A DNA stretch of 64,000 bases, taken from contig CM046842.1 of the NCBI GenBank assembly GCA_025618425.1, positions 22,156,340 to 22,220,339 on the forward strand, read 5' to 3'. The position numbers and the translations under genes are program-made. Below are positions 11,873 to 23,620 of this stretch, one piece after another. A model generated the notes under the pieces. It had not been told where the DNA came from. It searched no databases and was given only the letters and a program-made list of their open reading frames with translations. The DNA is from Heliocidaris tuberculata (Eukaryota; Echinodermata; Echinoidea; Camarodonta; Echinometridae). Positions within the stretch are counted from its first letter, which is position 1; each line of letters opens with the position of its first letter.

Positions 11873-12470
11873 CGAAATAAAGAAGCAAAATTATTTTCTG
11901 GCATGAAATGAGCATCAGAAATCAATTCCATCGTGTTGGTTTTTGTATTTGCATTTAGTCCCAGAACTATGGCGATTTTGTAGGATTAAAATAAAGTTGA
12001 GTTCTGGTCATGAAATTGAATTATGAAAGAAACTGTCTCAAAGCAATTATAATAGGAAAGGTTAGTTTTATAGCACATAAGAATTGGTGTAGCTGTAAGG
12101 TTTTGGAATTACCAAAATGATAAGAAATTGACTCAATCCTGCTGAGAGTCACATGCACTGCACACAGAAATGCGTAGCCTATATGGAACTATACACAAAT
12201 TTTCGGCCCGAACATTTCAGCCGTTTCTTGTCATATTTTGAATGAGAGAGTATTTGAAGAGCAATCCTTTTCAGGGGGCATATCTACTATGATAATCTTC
12301 CAAACTAACATAAAAAGAATGAGAAAGCTCACAAATTCTTTGTTAAATTTTCCAGAACTCAAGCTTCCCATTAAAAGAGGGTGATATTTGGCTCTCCATA
12401 ATTCGGTGGCCTAAATCTACGCACTTAGGCGGGGACTAAAGTTAGGCGCCTTTCGAGAATACGGGCTTCT
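11873..12470. mobile_element. GGCCCGTATTCTCGAAAG element, copy 1, with nested insert
   Basis: Matches the reverse of 62158-62462, but split between GATTTTGTAGGATTAAAA and ATTAAAAGAGGGTGA. The insert is 11992-12369. The right terminus reads CCTTTCGAGAATACGGGC. Confidence 0.75.
11992..12369. mobile_element. Nested element with 7-base target duplication
   Basis: 378 bases with GAGTTCTGG near the left and CCAGAACTC near the right, flanked on both sides by ATTAAAA (11985-11991 and 12370-12376). The copy at 62158-62462 gives the uninterrupted sequence. A relative lies near 44690-44800. Confidence 0.65.
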
Positions 12471-12474
12471 GTTT

Positions 12475-13130
12475 ACTTTGTAAATGTATAAACAGGACAA
12501 AAAAATCATCGGTTCATTCTCAGTTTTCAGCAACAATAAGTCGGTTAAGAGTCACCTTGAACACTGGAGTAGAAATTCGGATGTTTGCCGTTATCATGCC
12601 ATTCACAGATCAGAGTAGATAGTAACAGGTTTTCAATCTGATAAAGTCGGTTGGGTTGTCTGGTCATACCAGTGCCTTCGACCTTACGGCGCCATTGTCA
12701 TCAATGAGATGAAATCTGAAATATCTTCAAACATAAATCAAATCAACAGTTTAAGCATGAATTATGAAGAATAAAGCTGGCAAAACACATTCATTCGGAA
12801 CGCAATGAGGCCCAACAAAAATTTGCTCACTCGCAAATATCTATGACTCATAGTGCTGTTGCTAGTGACACTAACATGGATTATAAAAACTAAATTAAAT
12901 CAAATGCATAATTTGCAAATTATGAATAGATGGGTGGAAGTAACATCGGACGACCTAACCCCCCCCCCCCCCCCCCACCGTTCCGACGCAAATTAGGGCT
13001 TGGAAAATTACTTGTTTTCTTGATCACCATGCCTTGGATTTTGTCCCCCCCCCCCCCCCCCCCACAACGAATATGGTGAAGCCAGGGTCTAGAAACGACA
13101 CTGTTTTCTTCTCTACTTTGCAGGCGGCTA
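12475..13130. other. Unassigned stretch with C runs
   Basis: No gene seen. C runs at about 12960-12976 and 13045-13062. Confidence 0.5.
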
Positions 13131-13135
13131 CATTT

Positions 13136-13680
13136 TTTTTTTTAAAGGTTCATCATTCCGAAAATGAAATAAACACGATCGCAAAGACTTTCAAGAAATC
13201 AACTCGAGGGCAATTTCAATATTCCATCGTATACCCCATAGAAATATGCCATTGTAATGTTTGCACATTACAAAATGTAATGGACAAGGCTATTAAAATA
13301 GATCCTTTCATAATTTTTCGGAATTACGAATGAATTTTCATTTCATTTTGAATTCCTTTTTTCATTTTCGAGATTACAAACACCCATTTTATTTTTGGAA
13401 TCATGAACCTCCGCATGAACGAACCTTCGGAATAACCTGATAACAAACATTCGAACTAATGAACCTTTAGAGTAATACTACAAATGTTCAGAATTAAGAA
13501 ACCTATTTCATTTTCGGAATTATCAACCTTCGGATAAACGAACATTCGGAGTAATGCTACAAATGATCGGAATTAAGAACCCTATTTCGTTTTCGGAACT
13601 ATATCAACCCCCTGGTGTGGGAATTTAGTGTTTCGGAATTATGAACCTCCGGAATTACGAACCTTTGGGAAAATGACTGC
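13136..13680. repeat. TTCCGAA/TTCGGAA repeat array
   Basis: Irregular units such as CATTTTCGGAATTATCAACC, ATGAACCTTCGGAATAA and AAATGTTCAGAATTAAGAAC. Roughly 20-40 base spacing and mixed orientation. Confidence 0.65.
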
Positions 13681-13795
13681 CCAAGTGCAGGCATGTTCCA
13701 ATAAAGAAAAGAAAGAACCCCTACAAGGAAGACGACTACAAAAATATCCGTGAGGATTTTTATCTTAAATATGGCTGGTGAGGTAAATGAATACC

Positions 13796-13940
13796 TGGGC
13801 CCTGTTTCATAAATCTTGTCATCAATGACAAGTTGCAATAACTGTTATAATCTACTGAAATCCTTGCATCTGATTGGCTGAGAGCAATTTTTCGGTAAAT
13901 ATCGCTGGCAAGACACTTGATGAAACGCCCCCCCCCCCCC
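13796..13940. mobile_element. Short inverted-repeat element (GCGTTTCATGAA family), copy 1
   Basis: Arms GGGCCCTGTTTCATAAATC and GATGAAACGCCCCC. The middle has ACTGAAATCCTTGCATCTGA and TTGGCTGAGAGCAATTT, which recur at 37976-38114. Confidence 0.7.
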
Positions 13941-14074
13941 CGATAGGATTATTCCTTGATATGCACATTGCGCAGGTGGTAGTAACTTGTAAAGTTCTTT
14001 GAAAGCGTCTAACGTTATATCATATTATTATATTAGTTTGTGCTGTACATGAACATGCTGTATCATTTACAAAT

Positions 14075-14210
14075 TGTTATTATCATTATCATTACTAATT
14101 ATTATTATTATTATTATTATTATCATTATTATTATTATTATTATTATCATCATCATCATCATTATTATTATCATCATCATCATCATCATCATCATCACTA
14201 TTATTATTTC
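14075..14210. repeat. ATT/ATC microsatellite
   Basis: (ATT)n then (ATC)n blocks. The unit B counterpart (about 27975-28010) is much shorter. Confidence 0.85.
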
Positions 14211-14223
14211 ATGATATTAGTAT

Positions 14224-14227
14224 TTAA
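14224..14227. other. Paralogous empty site for the 408-base element
   Basis: Sequence TATTAG-TAT-TTAA-AATATGAATAAT. In unit B the same flanks surround a complete 408-base element with TTAA on both sides (28030-28445). Confidence 0.85.
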
Positions 14228-14439
14228 AATATGAATAATTATCATATGTGTCTGAAATATCTTTCCAGGTTAGGAGCAAAGCGATGACTGTAGATTTTGT
14301 TACTACAGAAACTCTGATGTTAACTTCCCTCACCTGAAATCTTCGTTATAGGCATGGTAGAGTGATCCGGATTGTACCTGAAATGTCGAGCAGTAAGTCA
14401 CGGCCGAAATGCTGTTACGGATTTATCCATTTAAATGGA

Positions 14440-14640
14440 ATTTAATGAATTTCTATGAAATTTTCTGCACTGAGCAAATAGGAGAAGAGCTTGCAAGATA
14501 CGTCACGGAGATGCAAATTTGTGTTTGATGGATTACAATTTAAGAGATTCATTAATTTCTTATTTCTTATCGGACTTTGCTCAAACTTTCACTAATTTTT
14601 TTTTTTTAATCTATCATTTTTTTTTTTCATTTTTTTTTTA
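14440..14640. mobile_element. Foldback element arm (AAAGGGGAAGTCC family), partial
   Basis: One arm only, with GCAAGATACGTCACGGAG and TTTCTTATCGGACTTTGCTC. It corresponds to the right arm of 28646-29065. 14640-15188 shows a G run (about 14757-14771), T runs and no gene. Confidence 0.55.
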
Positions 14641-15188
14641 AATTCAAATGAACGACAGGGGTGGACTTCTCATTTACGGTTTAGCTATAGGTGTGTTTTT
14701 TAACATGTTAAAAGTGTGCGCTTTATTTGCCTCATGATTCGGGCAATGAGGGCACGGGGGAGGGGGGGGGGGCATCAGGGTCATTGACCCGATGATACTA
14801 CAAGGAGATCCATTCCGAATTAGTTTACGACAAAAGGTTTTTGGATGATCGCATGAACCCATCTTTGATTGATTAGATATACATATATTCAATAATTCAG
14901 ATTACGCTTTTAAAAAGTACATTTCAGCTAGGCGTACGAACCAAAAAATTACCCTTACAGTTGAAATCAATCTCTTTTGGTTAAATTTGGGAGAAATTAC
15001 ACTATGGACGCTCATATTTTTAACGAAAGCATTTTTCACTAGTATGAGTTTCCAGAAGGAAAAAAAAAATTTATACGTGCTCGTTTTGTTCCACCTCACC
15101 TCTTTTCGTCTTTAGTGAAAAAAGCACTTCAAACTTTTGATTTTTTAGATAAAAATATCTCCTTTTCTCTTCCTCTATCCCTGTCTCC

Positions 15189-15441
15189 GCTTCATTCAGG
15201 TGCTGTTATTCTTGTCATGGAAAAATTGAGCTAACCGCCATCGGAATAAGTTTTGTTCTGCGGATATCGGATTGTGACAGTGCATGTGAGGGGAATTTGA
15301 TGATAATATTATTCAGCATTCGTGGTAGCTACCTCCAGAACAGATCTATCTACAACATGTTAACATGGTTAAGACATTCGTGAGCCTATAGCAGGTTTAA
15401 GCCAGACATTCTTGTAGGATTCGTAAGCATTTTGGAGAGAC
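15189..15441 (+). promoter_or_regulatory. Conserved 5' flank of sulfotransferase copy A
   Basis: This stretch matches 30755-31158 upstream of copy B far better than the rest of the flanks, for example the blocks around CGGATATCGGATTGTGACAG and GACATTCGTGAGCCTATA. It ends directly at the ATG. It probably holds the 5' UTR and part of the promoter. I see no clear TATA box at a convincing distance. Copy B has about 150 extra bases (about 30902-31060) inside this block. Confidence 0.5.
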
Positions 15442-16557
15442 ATGAGGAGATTTCACAGGAGAACCCTGATCACCTTCAGTTGCTTCCTCAGTGTGATGGT
15501 TTTCATTTCACTTCTTGATGTTCCTGCAGACGAAGACGAATGGAGAGGCGATGATGACGACTGGTATAATTCGATCCACTTCTTCTCGCCCTTCTTTCAG
15601 AGAAGGCGTCATCAAGGATTGACCAAATTAAAGCAGATAGCCTGTTACAGGTATCTGCCTATGGAGGATGAGAGGGGAAACCCCCAAAGATACCAACGTG
15701 AACGGCCTCAGGCAGACCTTGACGCAAGAAATTGTCGGAAGCGAATGCCGCATGCGCTTGTGATAGGCGTCAAGAAGGGCGGGACTACAGCCATGGGTAA
15801 ATACATGGGACTACACCCCCTGGTTTCATTCTCGCGTTCCGTCCAACCGGGGCCAGAGATCACTGACGCAACAATGGAGGCATGGAAGGACAGTTTCCAG
15901 CTGACTTCGTCTATGCAAATGCCATTTACAGGGTACCCTGGTCTGTTTAATGATATGCAACCTCAGTTGCTGCAGATGATGCGAAACTATCTTCCCGATG
16001 ACATCAAACTGATTTTGATGCTCCGTGATCCAGTACAACGCCTCGTGTCCGATTACGTCCACACATCGACCATCGCGTCACGATTAGCAGGGGAGGAGAA
16101 AAAGCGGTACGAAGAGCACGAGGGGTTAAAGGGTAGTCTCGAAGCTACCGTATTGGACGAACTTGGTCACGTGAACCCCTTCGCATCTACTGTGCGCCTG
16201 GGAATGTACGCCATAGACTTACGATCCTTATACCAACAAATACCTGAGGACCGCGTACTTATCATAGATGGTAACGCCTTCAGCAAGGACCCCTTTCCTA
16301 GTTTGTTAAAAGTAGAAAGCTTCTTGCAGCTGCCGCCATTTTTCAAACGATTTCATTTTAAGTATGACAAGGAAAAACATTTTTATTGTGCACATATTGC
16401 TAGCAGACCGGACATGACATGCCTCAGCTCACAGAAGGGAAGGAAGCACCCCGATATGGATGATGACCTTATCAAAAAGTTGTACGATTTCTATCGACCT
16501 CACAATCAGGAACTGAAAGCGGACTTTGGCTTGAACTTTTCTTGGATTGACCTGTAA
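15442..16557 (+). CDS. Heparan sulfate glucosamine 3-O-sulfotransferase-like protein, copy A
   Basis: Intronless 371-residue ORF. Residues 1-7 are basic and 8-26 form one hydrophobic segment, giving a type II Golgi membrane topology. An acidic stem follows (DEDEWRGDDDD). The 5'-phosphosulfate motif is VIGVKKGGTTAMGKYM (107-122) and the 3'-phosphate motif is LMLRDPVQRLVSDYVH (192-207), so PAPS binding looks preserved. Further family marks are VRLGMYAIDL (251-260), LIIDGNAFSKDPFP (273-286), the FYC...CLSSQKGRKHP cysteine pair (Cys316, Cys327) and DFYRPHNQEL near the C-terminus. Family members transfer sulfate from PAPS to the 3-OH of glucosamine in heparan sulfate. Odd: the EPHFF-type and EKTP-type active-site motifs are not visible where an ungapped comparison puts them, so the true acceptor is uncertain. 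The start is the first ATG before the membrane segment and is shared with copy B. Codons and frame are intact while flanking DNA has diverged. Confidence 0.85.
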   Translation: MRRFHRRTLITFSCFLSVMVFISLLDVPADEDEWRGDDDDWYNSIHFFSPFFQRRRHQGLTKLKQIACYRYLPMEDERGNPQRYQRERPQADLDARNCRKRMPHALVIGVKKGGTTAMGKYMGLHPLVSFSRSVQPGPEITDATMEAWKDSFQLTSSMQMPFTGYPGLFNDMQPQLLQMMRNYLPDDIKLILMLRDPVQRLVSDYVHTSTIASRLAGEEKKRYEEHEGLKGSLEATVLDELGHVNPFASTVRLGMYAIDLRSLYQQIPEDRVLIIDGNAFSKDPFPSLLKVESFLQLPPFFKRFHFKYDKEKHFYCAHIASRPDMTCLSSQKGRKHPDMDDDLIKKLYDFYRPHNQELKADFGLNFSWIDL

Positions 16558-16632
16558 TGCATCTTAATGTTTATACATGTCGTTTTCCCCCAAGTTTCAT
16601 AATTCCGAAGGTTCGTTTTTCTGAAGGCTCGT

Positions 16633-16683
16633 CAGGAACTGAAAGCGGACTTTGGTTTAAACTTTCCTTGGATTGACCTATAA
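16633..16683 (+). pseudogene. Tail of a third sulfotransferase copy
   Basis: Seventy-five bases after the stop of copy A, the last 17 codons of the gene appear again in frame. They read QELKADFGLNFPWIDL and a stop, with several base changes (GGT TTA AAC, CCT for TCT, CTA TAA). The join to the upstream DNA is abrupt at 16632/16633, and the sequence after the stop is unlike that after copy A or B. This is a remnant of a third tandem copy or of an unequal exchange. It is too short to be expressed as a gene. Confidence 0.8.
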
Positions 16684-17277
16684 GGATAATCCCAGTCACA
16701 CCAACATGACCAACACCAGACGGAACAGACTTTTATATTATACCCAAAATACAGGAATCGGTTGGTTTGGAGTCGGTTGGGAGTCTGTTTGGTAATTTGG
16801 CTCAGGTAGAGGTGTAGTGGTATAGTGGTTTTCTTCACTTGCTTATTGCTTTTTATTATAATTATTGTTATTATCATTATTATCATTATTACATCCAGCC
16901 TTCCATTTAGCAGTTTTCTTTTGAGAGTAGACGTTATGGACCGTATCAATAAAACTATCAGATGCCTAGCAAATGCTTTTTCTAACATTTTGCTTCCAGC
17001 TTTAAAATATTCAACGTAGAGGTAAAGGGCCGAATGACAAAAAAAGCATTTACTTGGGTTAACAAGTAAAACGTTATCAAGTAAATCCTGCCCACTTATC
17101 ATTTCTCTGTTTTCCCCTCTCTTTTATCCTTTCTCTCTTTTTCCTCTTTTGCTGACATAAAATTACGGAGATTTATTTATTTATTTTTTATTTTTTGGAA
17201 TTTAAATGTAATGATCGAAAATTGTATTCAGTCAATTATGTATAGACATAGGCAAGTGGCAATTTTATTTTAAAATA
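16684..17277. other. Unassigned stretch between units
   Basis: Short resemblance of 16740-16810 (AATCGGTTGGTTTGGAGTCG) to 38118-38180. A TTA/ATC microsatellite lies at about 16855-16892. No gene. Confidence 0.5.
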
Positions 17278-17598
17278 GGCCAGTATTCTCGAAAGTGGCT
17301 TAAGTTAAGCCTGGCTTAACTTAGGCCACTGATTTATGGAAGTCCATTCGTCAACCCCTAAGTCCCTTATAAATTGTTATATTTATGGAACAAGATAAAG
17401 AAAAAAATCTATTTTCTGGTATGAAATGAGCATCAGAAAACAATTCTATCGTGTCGGTTTTTGTATTTGCATTTAATCCCAGAATATTGTGATTTTGTAA
17501 GATTAATCGATATACATTTGGCTATCTATAATTCGGTGGCCTAAATCTACACACTTAGGCTGGAGCTTAAGTTAGGCGGCTTTCGTGAATATGGGTCA
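17278..17598. mobile_element. GGCCCGTATTCTCGAAAG element, copy 2
   Basis: Left arm GGCCAGTATTCTCGAAAGTG, right arm ending GGCTTTCGTGAATATGGGTC. The inner inverted piece is AAGTTAAGCCTGGCTTAACTT. About 320 bases. Confidence 0.8.
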
Positions 17599-17823
17599 TA
17601 ATGATTAATATTAACAGATCAATCTTGATTTTGTCTCTTGATTTGTATGTATTATGTATGCTTTGTATCGTAAGTTGAAACAATTTCAGCCCTTGTCGTG
17701 CATGTTCATTGTACATCTTATGACAATAAATCTATACAATCGAAATATGTATAAATAAAGACACATTTTGTTATTGTATGAACAATATGATTCTTCTCAT
17801 AGTTTTCTGATATTAGTATGGCT

Positions 17824-18378
17824 AAAGTTCACTGCACACTTTACGATCGGTCTGCGATCCCATTTTGGAAGAAAATGTAGTAGCATTTGATGTGAACATT
17901 TAACACATGAAATATTTTAGATTTAGGTTCCAAATAGTCATTTAGACCGCAAAATCGAAATTACGGTCTGCTACAAGCCTCCTAGTCGGAGGAAAGGCTA
18001 AAGCGGTTCCGAATCGCAGTGATGTCAGATCAGTGGCACGATTGTCTACGATTTTAAGCATTTTGGGCCTTTATTCCAGATAGGAATTCCTGTTATTATG
18101 CAGAACCTGAATCAGGAAGATTTTATTTGTTTAAGGATGTGTTGCAAGAACCTATTTACAATCGATTGCAAATATCAGTCACAAATTTTCAATTGATAGT
18201 TCAATTTTAACTATAGCAAATCGATTTATACTTTCTATTGCAAGAAGCAGACCAGCAATAAATTGCAAATTTGCAATTGATTGCAAGTTTCTCGCAACTC
18301 CCCTTAAATGTCCAAAAGTTATTGCGATTTATTCCCGAAATTGGATCATAGTCGATCATATAGTGTGCAGCAGGTTTA
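17824..18378. mobile_element. Inverted-repeat element, CGATCGGTCTGC family, copy 2
   Basis: Left arm AAAGTTCACTGCACACTTTA, CGATCGGTCTGCGATCC; right arm TCGATCATATAGTGTGCAGC. More diverged and larger than the copy at 11274. Confidence 0.7.
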
Positions 18379-19694
18379 AGACAGGAGCGCAAAGATATTC
18401 GAGAAATGTCCCAAAGGGCCATTCCAATACCCTATTGCCATGATTGCGTATCCAACTGAAATCATGTTCGTATTACGTAATACGTCATTGTAATTTTCAA
18501 CAATTTCAATAGATGATGAACAAGGCTCCTGAATTTGCCTTGGTTTGCTTTTTCGATAGTCTTTGCGCTCATGTTTTATGTACAACCATGTTTCCAACAA
18601 TAAACTTTGGGTAAAACCAGGATCATGCAAACATGACCTGAAGGAAACATGAACTTTAAATCCGAACCAAAAGATAGTTTCCACGTTCTCCTTTTAACCC
18701 TGAGAGTAAGGGTAAAGCCCTCACAGATGGATGATCGAATTTGTGTCGATGGTGGGGGTAAAAAAAAAAATGCATATTTTGTACAGAAATGGGTCGTGTA
18801 TTCGTTATGAACAGTGATTTTGTCATTTTTCCGAGCTGCAACGTTTTTAAACAACAAAGCGGAAAACAAGCTGATATTTTCATTAAAAAATGAGAGTAAG
18901 GCTGGGGCATCTCCCATGGTCATAAAATAGAAAATTCCTTGGAAGAGTCGCAGACGTTGAGTGAACCTGATGAACACTTTGGCGAAAAATATTTACAAAA
19001 TATTTCTTGTAACATGTTTAAAGAACAATTGACGATTCTGGCGAATATCTTAAAATGCATATTCCCCGCTTTCGCCAACTGTTAGCTACCCATGTACTAA
19101 TATTCATCAAAATATCGCTGATATGTCACTAGGTATTCTTCAGCTATTCGACTTTGGACTCTCACTGACTTGCTAATACTTGGCGAATAGCAGGCTCGCT
19201 AAAATTCATCAGAATTTTTGACGGATCGATATTTGCAACTATCGCCAATCGTTCGTTGCTCATCGAGATACCTACTTAGCATGCTATATTTTCAAAACCA
19301 TGTTGCTCTGTGAACCAATGATGGATTAATGCCATTAATGCATCATTTGAAAGCATATTACTTCCACTTTAGGAAAAGCAAAATATTATATTCATAATGT
19401 TTATAGCTTGCTCACAATAAGCTTTTTGTTTCGGATTTCCTTCTTATATTTTCTGGGACGCACTTTATATGCCAGTATATAGTGCAATATTTTCCTTGGA
19501 GAAATGGGAAAAAGATGACGAATTTCTTATTGCAAAACACATAGAGAACTATTTGCAATGTAAGTCACAAGCTTGCCAATTTGTAGTTCATTGATATAAA
19601 TTCAAAACTTCATAAGCTTCCTATTGTTTGATAGATTTCCTTGAATTTTCATTGATTTCAAGTTTTTGCTATAATCAAATCTAACTTGATGCCA

Positions 19695-19901
19695 GGGGGA
19701 TGTTTCACAAACAGTTAAGTTTGACTTAAATTCCTAGTTGCGTGCGGTATACGACACACATCACCGCACTGGTCAGATCATGCTCAGGGGACGCGCGCCG
19801 CTAAATTAGTCTACCAATGAGATTACGCGTTTAATACCGTATGCACATTGACACTTACGCATGACTTTAAGTCAAACTTAACTCTTTGTGAAATACCCCC
19901 C
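19695..19901. mobile_element. Short inverted-repeat element (GGGGGATGTTTCAC family)
   Basis: Arms AGGGGGATGTTTCACAAA with GTTAAGTTTGACTTAA, and inverse ending CTCTTTGTGAAATACCCCC. About 207 bases, GC-rich middle, no coding. Unit A lacks it. Confidence 0.75.
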
Positions 19902-20054
19902 TCTCCCCGGTGGACTTTCTCTTTATTGCAATTGTTCTTAAATCTTTGTGGTACATACATGTTTTAACATGATTATTGCTATTCATCTTGGTTGCTGTTG
20001 TTGTTGTCCCGTTGTTTTTATTGTTTTTGATTTTTTTTCTTTGTGAGTTTTCCT

Positions 20055-20167
20055 CTTTGTTTTGTTTTGTTTTGTTTTGTTTGTTTGTTGTTTGTTGTTT
20101 GTTGTTTGTTGTTTTTGCTTCTTCTTCTTCTTCTTCTGCTGCTGCTGCTTCATCATCATCATCATAT
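20055..20167. repeat. GTTTT, TTC, TGC and ATC microsatellite
   Basis: Successive simple repeats. These create spurious low-complexity ORFs on both strands. Confidence 0.85.
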
Positions 20168-20350
20168 TCTGTTCGGTATCTTATCCTCTGCTCCTTTTCC
20201 GCATATTAATCATCTCCTCACTTCTTCTCTCCGTAGTTTTGTCTCTGTTTTCATGAACATCATGGCTCATAAGTGGATATGAATGAGAGTCATATACTTG
20301 CCCAACGATAGACAACTGGCTAGCGATAAAGAGACGAGGTTATAACTTAA

Positions 20351-20758
20351 CCCTTTCAAGACAATTGACCACATTTTGTGGTTTGGCTTAATAACTTTTG
20401 ATTAAGAGCTCTAAAAATTATACCAAATGCATGAGTAGATAGAGCAAAAATTTCTACACTCACTGTGTCCATTTTTGTTACATGACCATATTGCGTTTGA
20501 TCCCAGGAATTTTAAAAAGGAGAATAAGATTTAAAATCCTTAAATTGGCAACACATTGAGAGGTTCAAAATCATTGTTTTTTATCAAAATTGGCAACTTT
20601 TTCAACTTTTCGCCAATTCTTTTAACCATGTATATTGTTTTCAAAGACATTACCCCTTATTACAATCTTGTAGTACTAAAAGAAAAATATTGTTGTTGCC
20701 AATTTGAAGAACAAAATGTGATCAATTTAGCCCTGAAATAATTCCTGTCCTGAAAGGG
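20351..20758 (+). mobile_element. 408-base TTAA element, copy 3, complete
   Basis: TTAA (20347-20350), CCCTTTCAAGACA ... TGTCCTGAAAGGG, TTAA (20759-20762). Exactly 408 bases between the target sites. Non-coding. Confidence 0.9.
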
Positions 20759-20762
20759 TTAA

Positions 20763-21269
20763 GGAGAATTAAAGAAAGCATAATACAGTGGGATACAAAA
20801 TTAATAAAGAGGAGAATAAGCCAGTGCGATATTACAATATGCGCATGTGCAGATAAAGGTTATTATTTTGTACCGAGTAAAATTGACATAATATGCTGTC
20901 ATTTTGTACGCACCTCGATGCGCACACCAGTATGATTTTACATGTTAAGGAAGTAGCGCATCCACCAACATAAATGCAAGTGCGTACAAATTGGGGTCAT
21001 TTCAGGGTCATTTTGTACCTTGAACTAATTACGAACTGGCTTATAGGGAAGCACAGTGGCGCAAATCTATTTTGAAATGGGGGGGGGGGGGGGGGGGGGA
21101 GGGGGGGGGTCACCACATGATTTAACTTTTGTACCTGTCCGAAATATCTGGAAAATTTTTCTGACAACCCCCCCCCCCCCCAAAAAAAAAAATAAATAAA
21201 TAAAATAAAAAAAATAAGGGTTATGACATTTTTAGGGTCTAGTTTTCCTCCAAAATTCTCTGACAAGCA

Positions 21270-21305
<36 letters not shown>

Positions 21306-22785
21306 TTATCGCATTTTTTTTTTTGCTCTAGTTTTCCTCCAAAATTCTCTGACAAGGAAAAAAAAATAGGTTATTCAAAAAGGTAGGGGGGACATTCGCC
21401 TATCTTCAAAAAGGTCCCTTTGGATGTGCGCCCATGGGGAAGCACCTTACCAGATCATACCTTTACAGCCATTTCGTTTTTTGTGTGGTAAAAAAGCTCA
21501 CAGTCTTTGGTAATCTGTCATTTAAACCTATCCGCAGCAGTACCGTATACTTTTTGGGGGGGTTTGTTTGTTTTTACAAGTTTTTATTCTTTCCTCTAAT
21601 AAAGCAAAATTGCAAATGAAGTTTAGCATTTCATATAAAATTACAAATGCATTTTTTTAAAACTCCAAATTACAAGCAAAGTTTCAGTTTGCATACATAA
21701 TTACAAATTTATCTTCACATAAACATAATTGCAAGTAAATGAAGGTTCACACTTTACATACCATTTCAATAACTTTTCTCATAAACAGAATTACAAATGA
21801 ATTTTCGCAATTTGTACCTTGCCATAGATAAATGATTCGTAATACACGGGAAAAGATATAATGTACATGAACTTATATCTAGAGAAAAAGTTAATATTTC
21901 AAAGAAAAGGAAGGGAAAAATAAAGGGGAACAAGAATAAAGAAAAAAGGGGGAAGTGAAGTGGAAGTGAAGTGGAAGTGAAGCGGAAGTGCTGTGACAAA
22001 AATAAAAAACACAATAAAAAAAAAAAACACCTACAAACACATACCAAACCCACTCCAAAAGCACATGACACGACTCGATACAATACCTCCCCCCCCCCCG
22101 CCCCCCACGAATCCACAACACACCACGCACACACTCACCTAATAGTCCGTTGTCAAGTGGTCAAAAAAATAGCCTTTTTTGAAATTTTGTGAGGAGTTTT
22201 GGAAGCATACATTTTTATAATGTCATGACTTAAACTATAAAATTTGTTTCCAAATTTTATAATGGGTCTATTACTTTCACTCTTTTTTATTTTTTTATTT
22301 TTTTTTAGAATGCTGATTTTGGTCAAATTTATGGTTTTTAATAGTTTTTTTTTCCAAATGCTCTTAAGTACAACAGGGATAGGAATTTCTAACGTTTGCA
22401 TAGAAATGATATTAGACATGTTAAAGATGACTTCCATGAAAACGAAAAATGTATAATTATAGCAAATATAGGCCTAGGCTTTTATTCATATCCTGTTTTA
22501 TACGCCCTCTGCGAGAATGATGAAATATCGTTGTCTGCTCTAATAGCTGTTTCTAACAGTGTTGAACATCAAATCGTTTATTAGTGACCTAAAATCTATC
22601 AATGGCATATTTATTATACTATATTATATAATTTAAAGATGTGTTATTACATGGAGTGACAGTCAAAATCTACAGTTGTATAAAAGGAGGTATCAACAGA
22701 ATTAGAATAGTGATATGCAACACGATCAACACTGATTGTACAACAAACAAGTTTCGTCTTTTAGTATTGTCCCCCTCCCCCCCCC
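20763..22785. other. Non-coding stretch with simple repeats
   Basis: The CTTGTCAG/poly-A/poly-G composite occupies about 21050-21425. The block 21455-21550 matches unit A. 21600-22785 has T/A-rich tracts and no recognised gene. A purine-rich direct repeat GAAGTGGAAGTGAAG lies near 21955-21985. Confidence 0.6.
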
Positions 22786-22789
22786 CCCC

Positions 22790-22832
<43 letters not shown>
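22780..22832. repeat. C run followed by CT microsatellite
   Basis: About 16 C then (CT)n of about 38 bases. Confidence 0.85.
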
Positions 22833-22834
<2 letters not shown>

Positions 22835-23164
22835 TATTCTGTCTCTACATGAAGTGTTTCCAAATTTACGCTTCATTACAATGTTATATGTCATTCCATC
22901 ATGGCGTAGTGCTTATAATGAAAACCTGCCCCTTCCATAAACCTAAAATGTCCGGCCTTCGAATCGGCATGCGACAACAAAAATATAAACTTCCATTCAT
23001 TCAGGAAGATAGAGGAGATATATTGTCATACTTTGAGGTAAACATCAAGGTAAATCATGATACATTAGCTCCTCCATTCTTGGATGTCATATTCACTTTT
23101 AGGTAGATAATTCATTTCGAATCACATAAAGCTGTGAAATTTACCATTCCTATATACACAAGTG

Positions 23165-23620
23165 ACTGTATTCAAGTGTAGTCATGGTGGGTACTATATA
23201 AACTCTCTGATGTTCTATCCCTCGGATCATCTCGTCCCCCATTTTGAGGCTCGTTTTATAGAATTCCTTTACCCTGTTGTCTGTATCCTCCCTCTCTGTA
23301 TAAAGCAAGGAATTCCAATAATAACGAGATTCTCTCGGCAAATGTACGATGAAATTCTGTTTACCTCTCTTTCTCGACCCAGTTTTTCCTCTTCCAGTCT
23401 ACATTTGACTTTCTGTATTTCACGTCCTCTACATCTTTTGGCAACAAATTCAAAGATTCAACAAGAACTGTCGAACCTGCACTCATTTTGTGACACTTTC
23501 TCTGCTATCTTTCCTTATAAGCTGTCGAAATGGCCAGCTAGTTTTTCAATCCTTACATCCAGTAATTTTCCAGGGCTGATAGAAAATCCAAAATCGAGCT
23601 TTCTGGTAAGCTAGGACTAG
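23165..23620 (-). pseudogene. Possible LINE ORF1-like fragment, broken
   Basis: Minus strand, in two or three frames: a charged helix (CRLEEEKLGREREVNR), then RENLVIIGIP, then TEREDTDNRVKEFYKTSLKM and an HQRVYIVPT end. The order, coiled coil then REN-L-I-GIP then an FxxxLKM helix, resembles the nucleic-acid-binding half of L1-type ORF1 proteins. Frame breaks show decay. The match is by pattern only. Confidence 0.4.

Larger units (their letters stand above)
1..16632 (+). repeat. Segmental duplication, unit A
   Basis: Collinear with unit B (18440-32345). Matching anchors, A versus B: 68-190 / 18466-18595; 580-1560 / 18650-19590; 3540-3730 / 19910-20345; 3820-3930 / 21455-21550; 4690-5000 / 24890-25200; 7840-7975 / 25205-25435; 14190-14430 / 27990-28640; 15189-16632 / 30755-32345. 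Between anchors each unit has its own insertions. It ends in the sulfotransferase gene. Confidence 0.85.
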
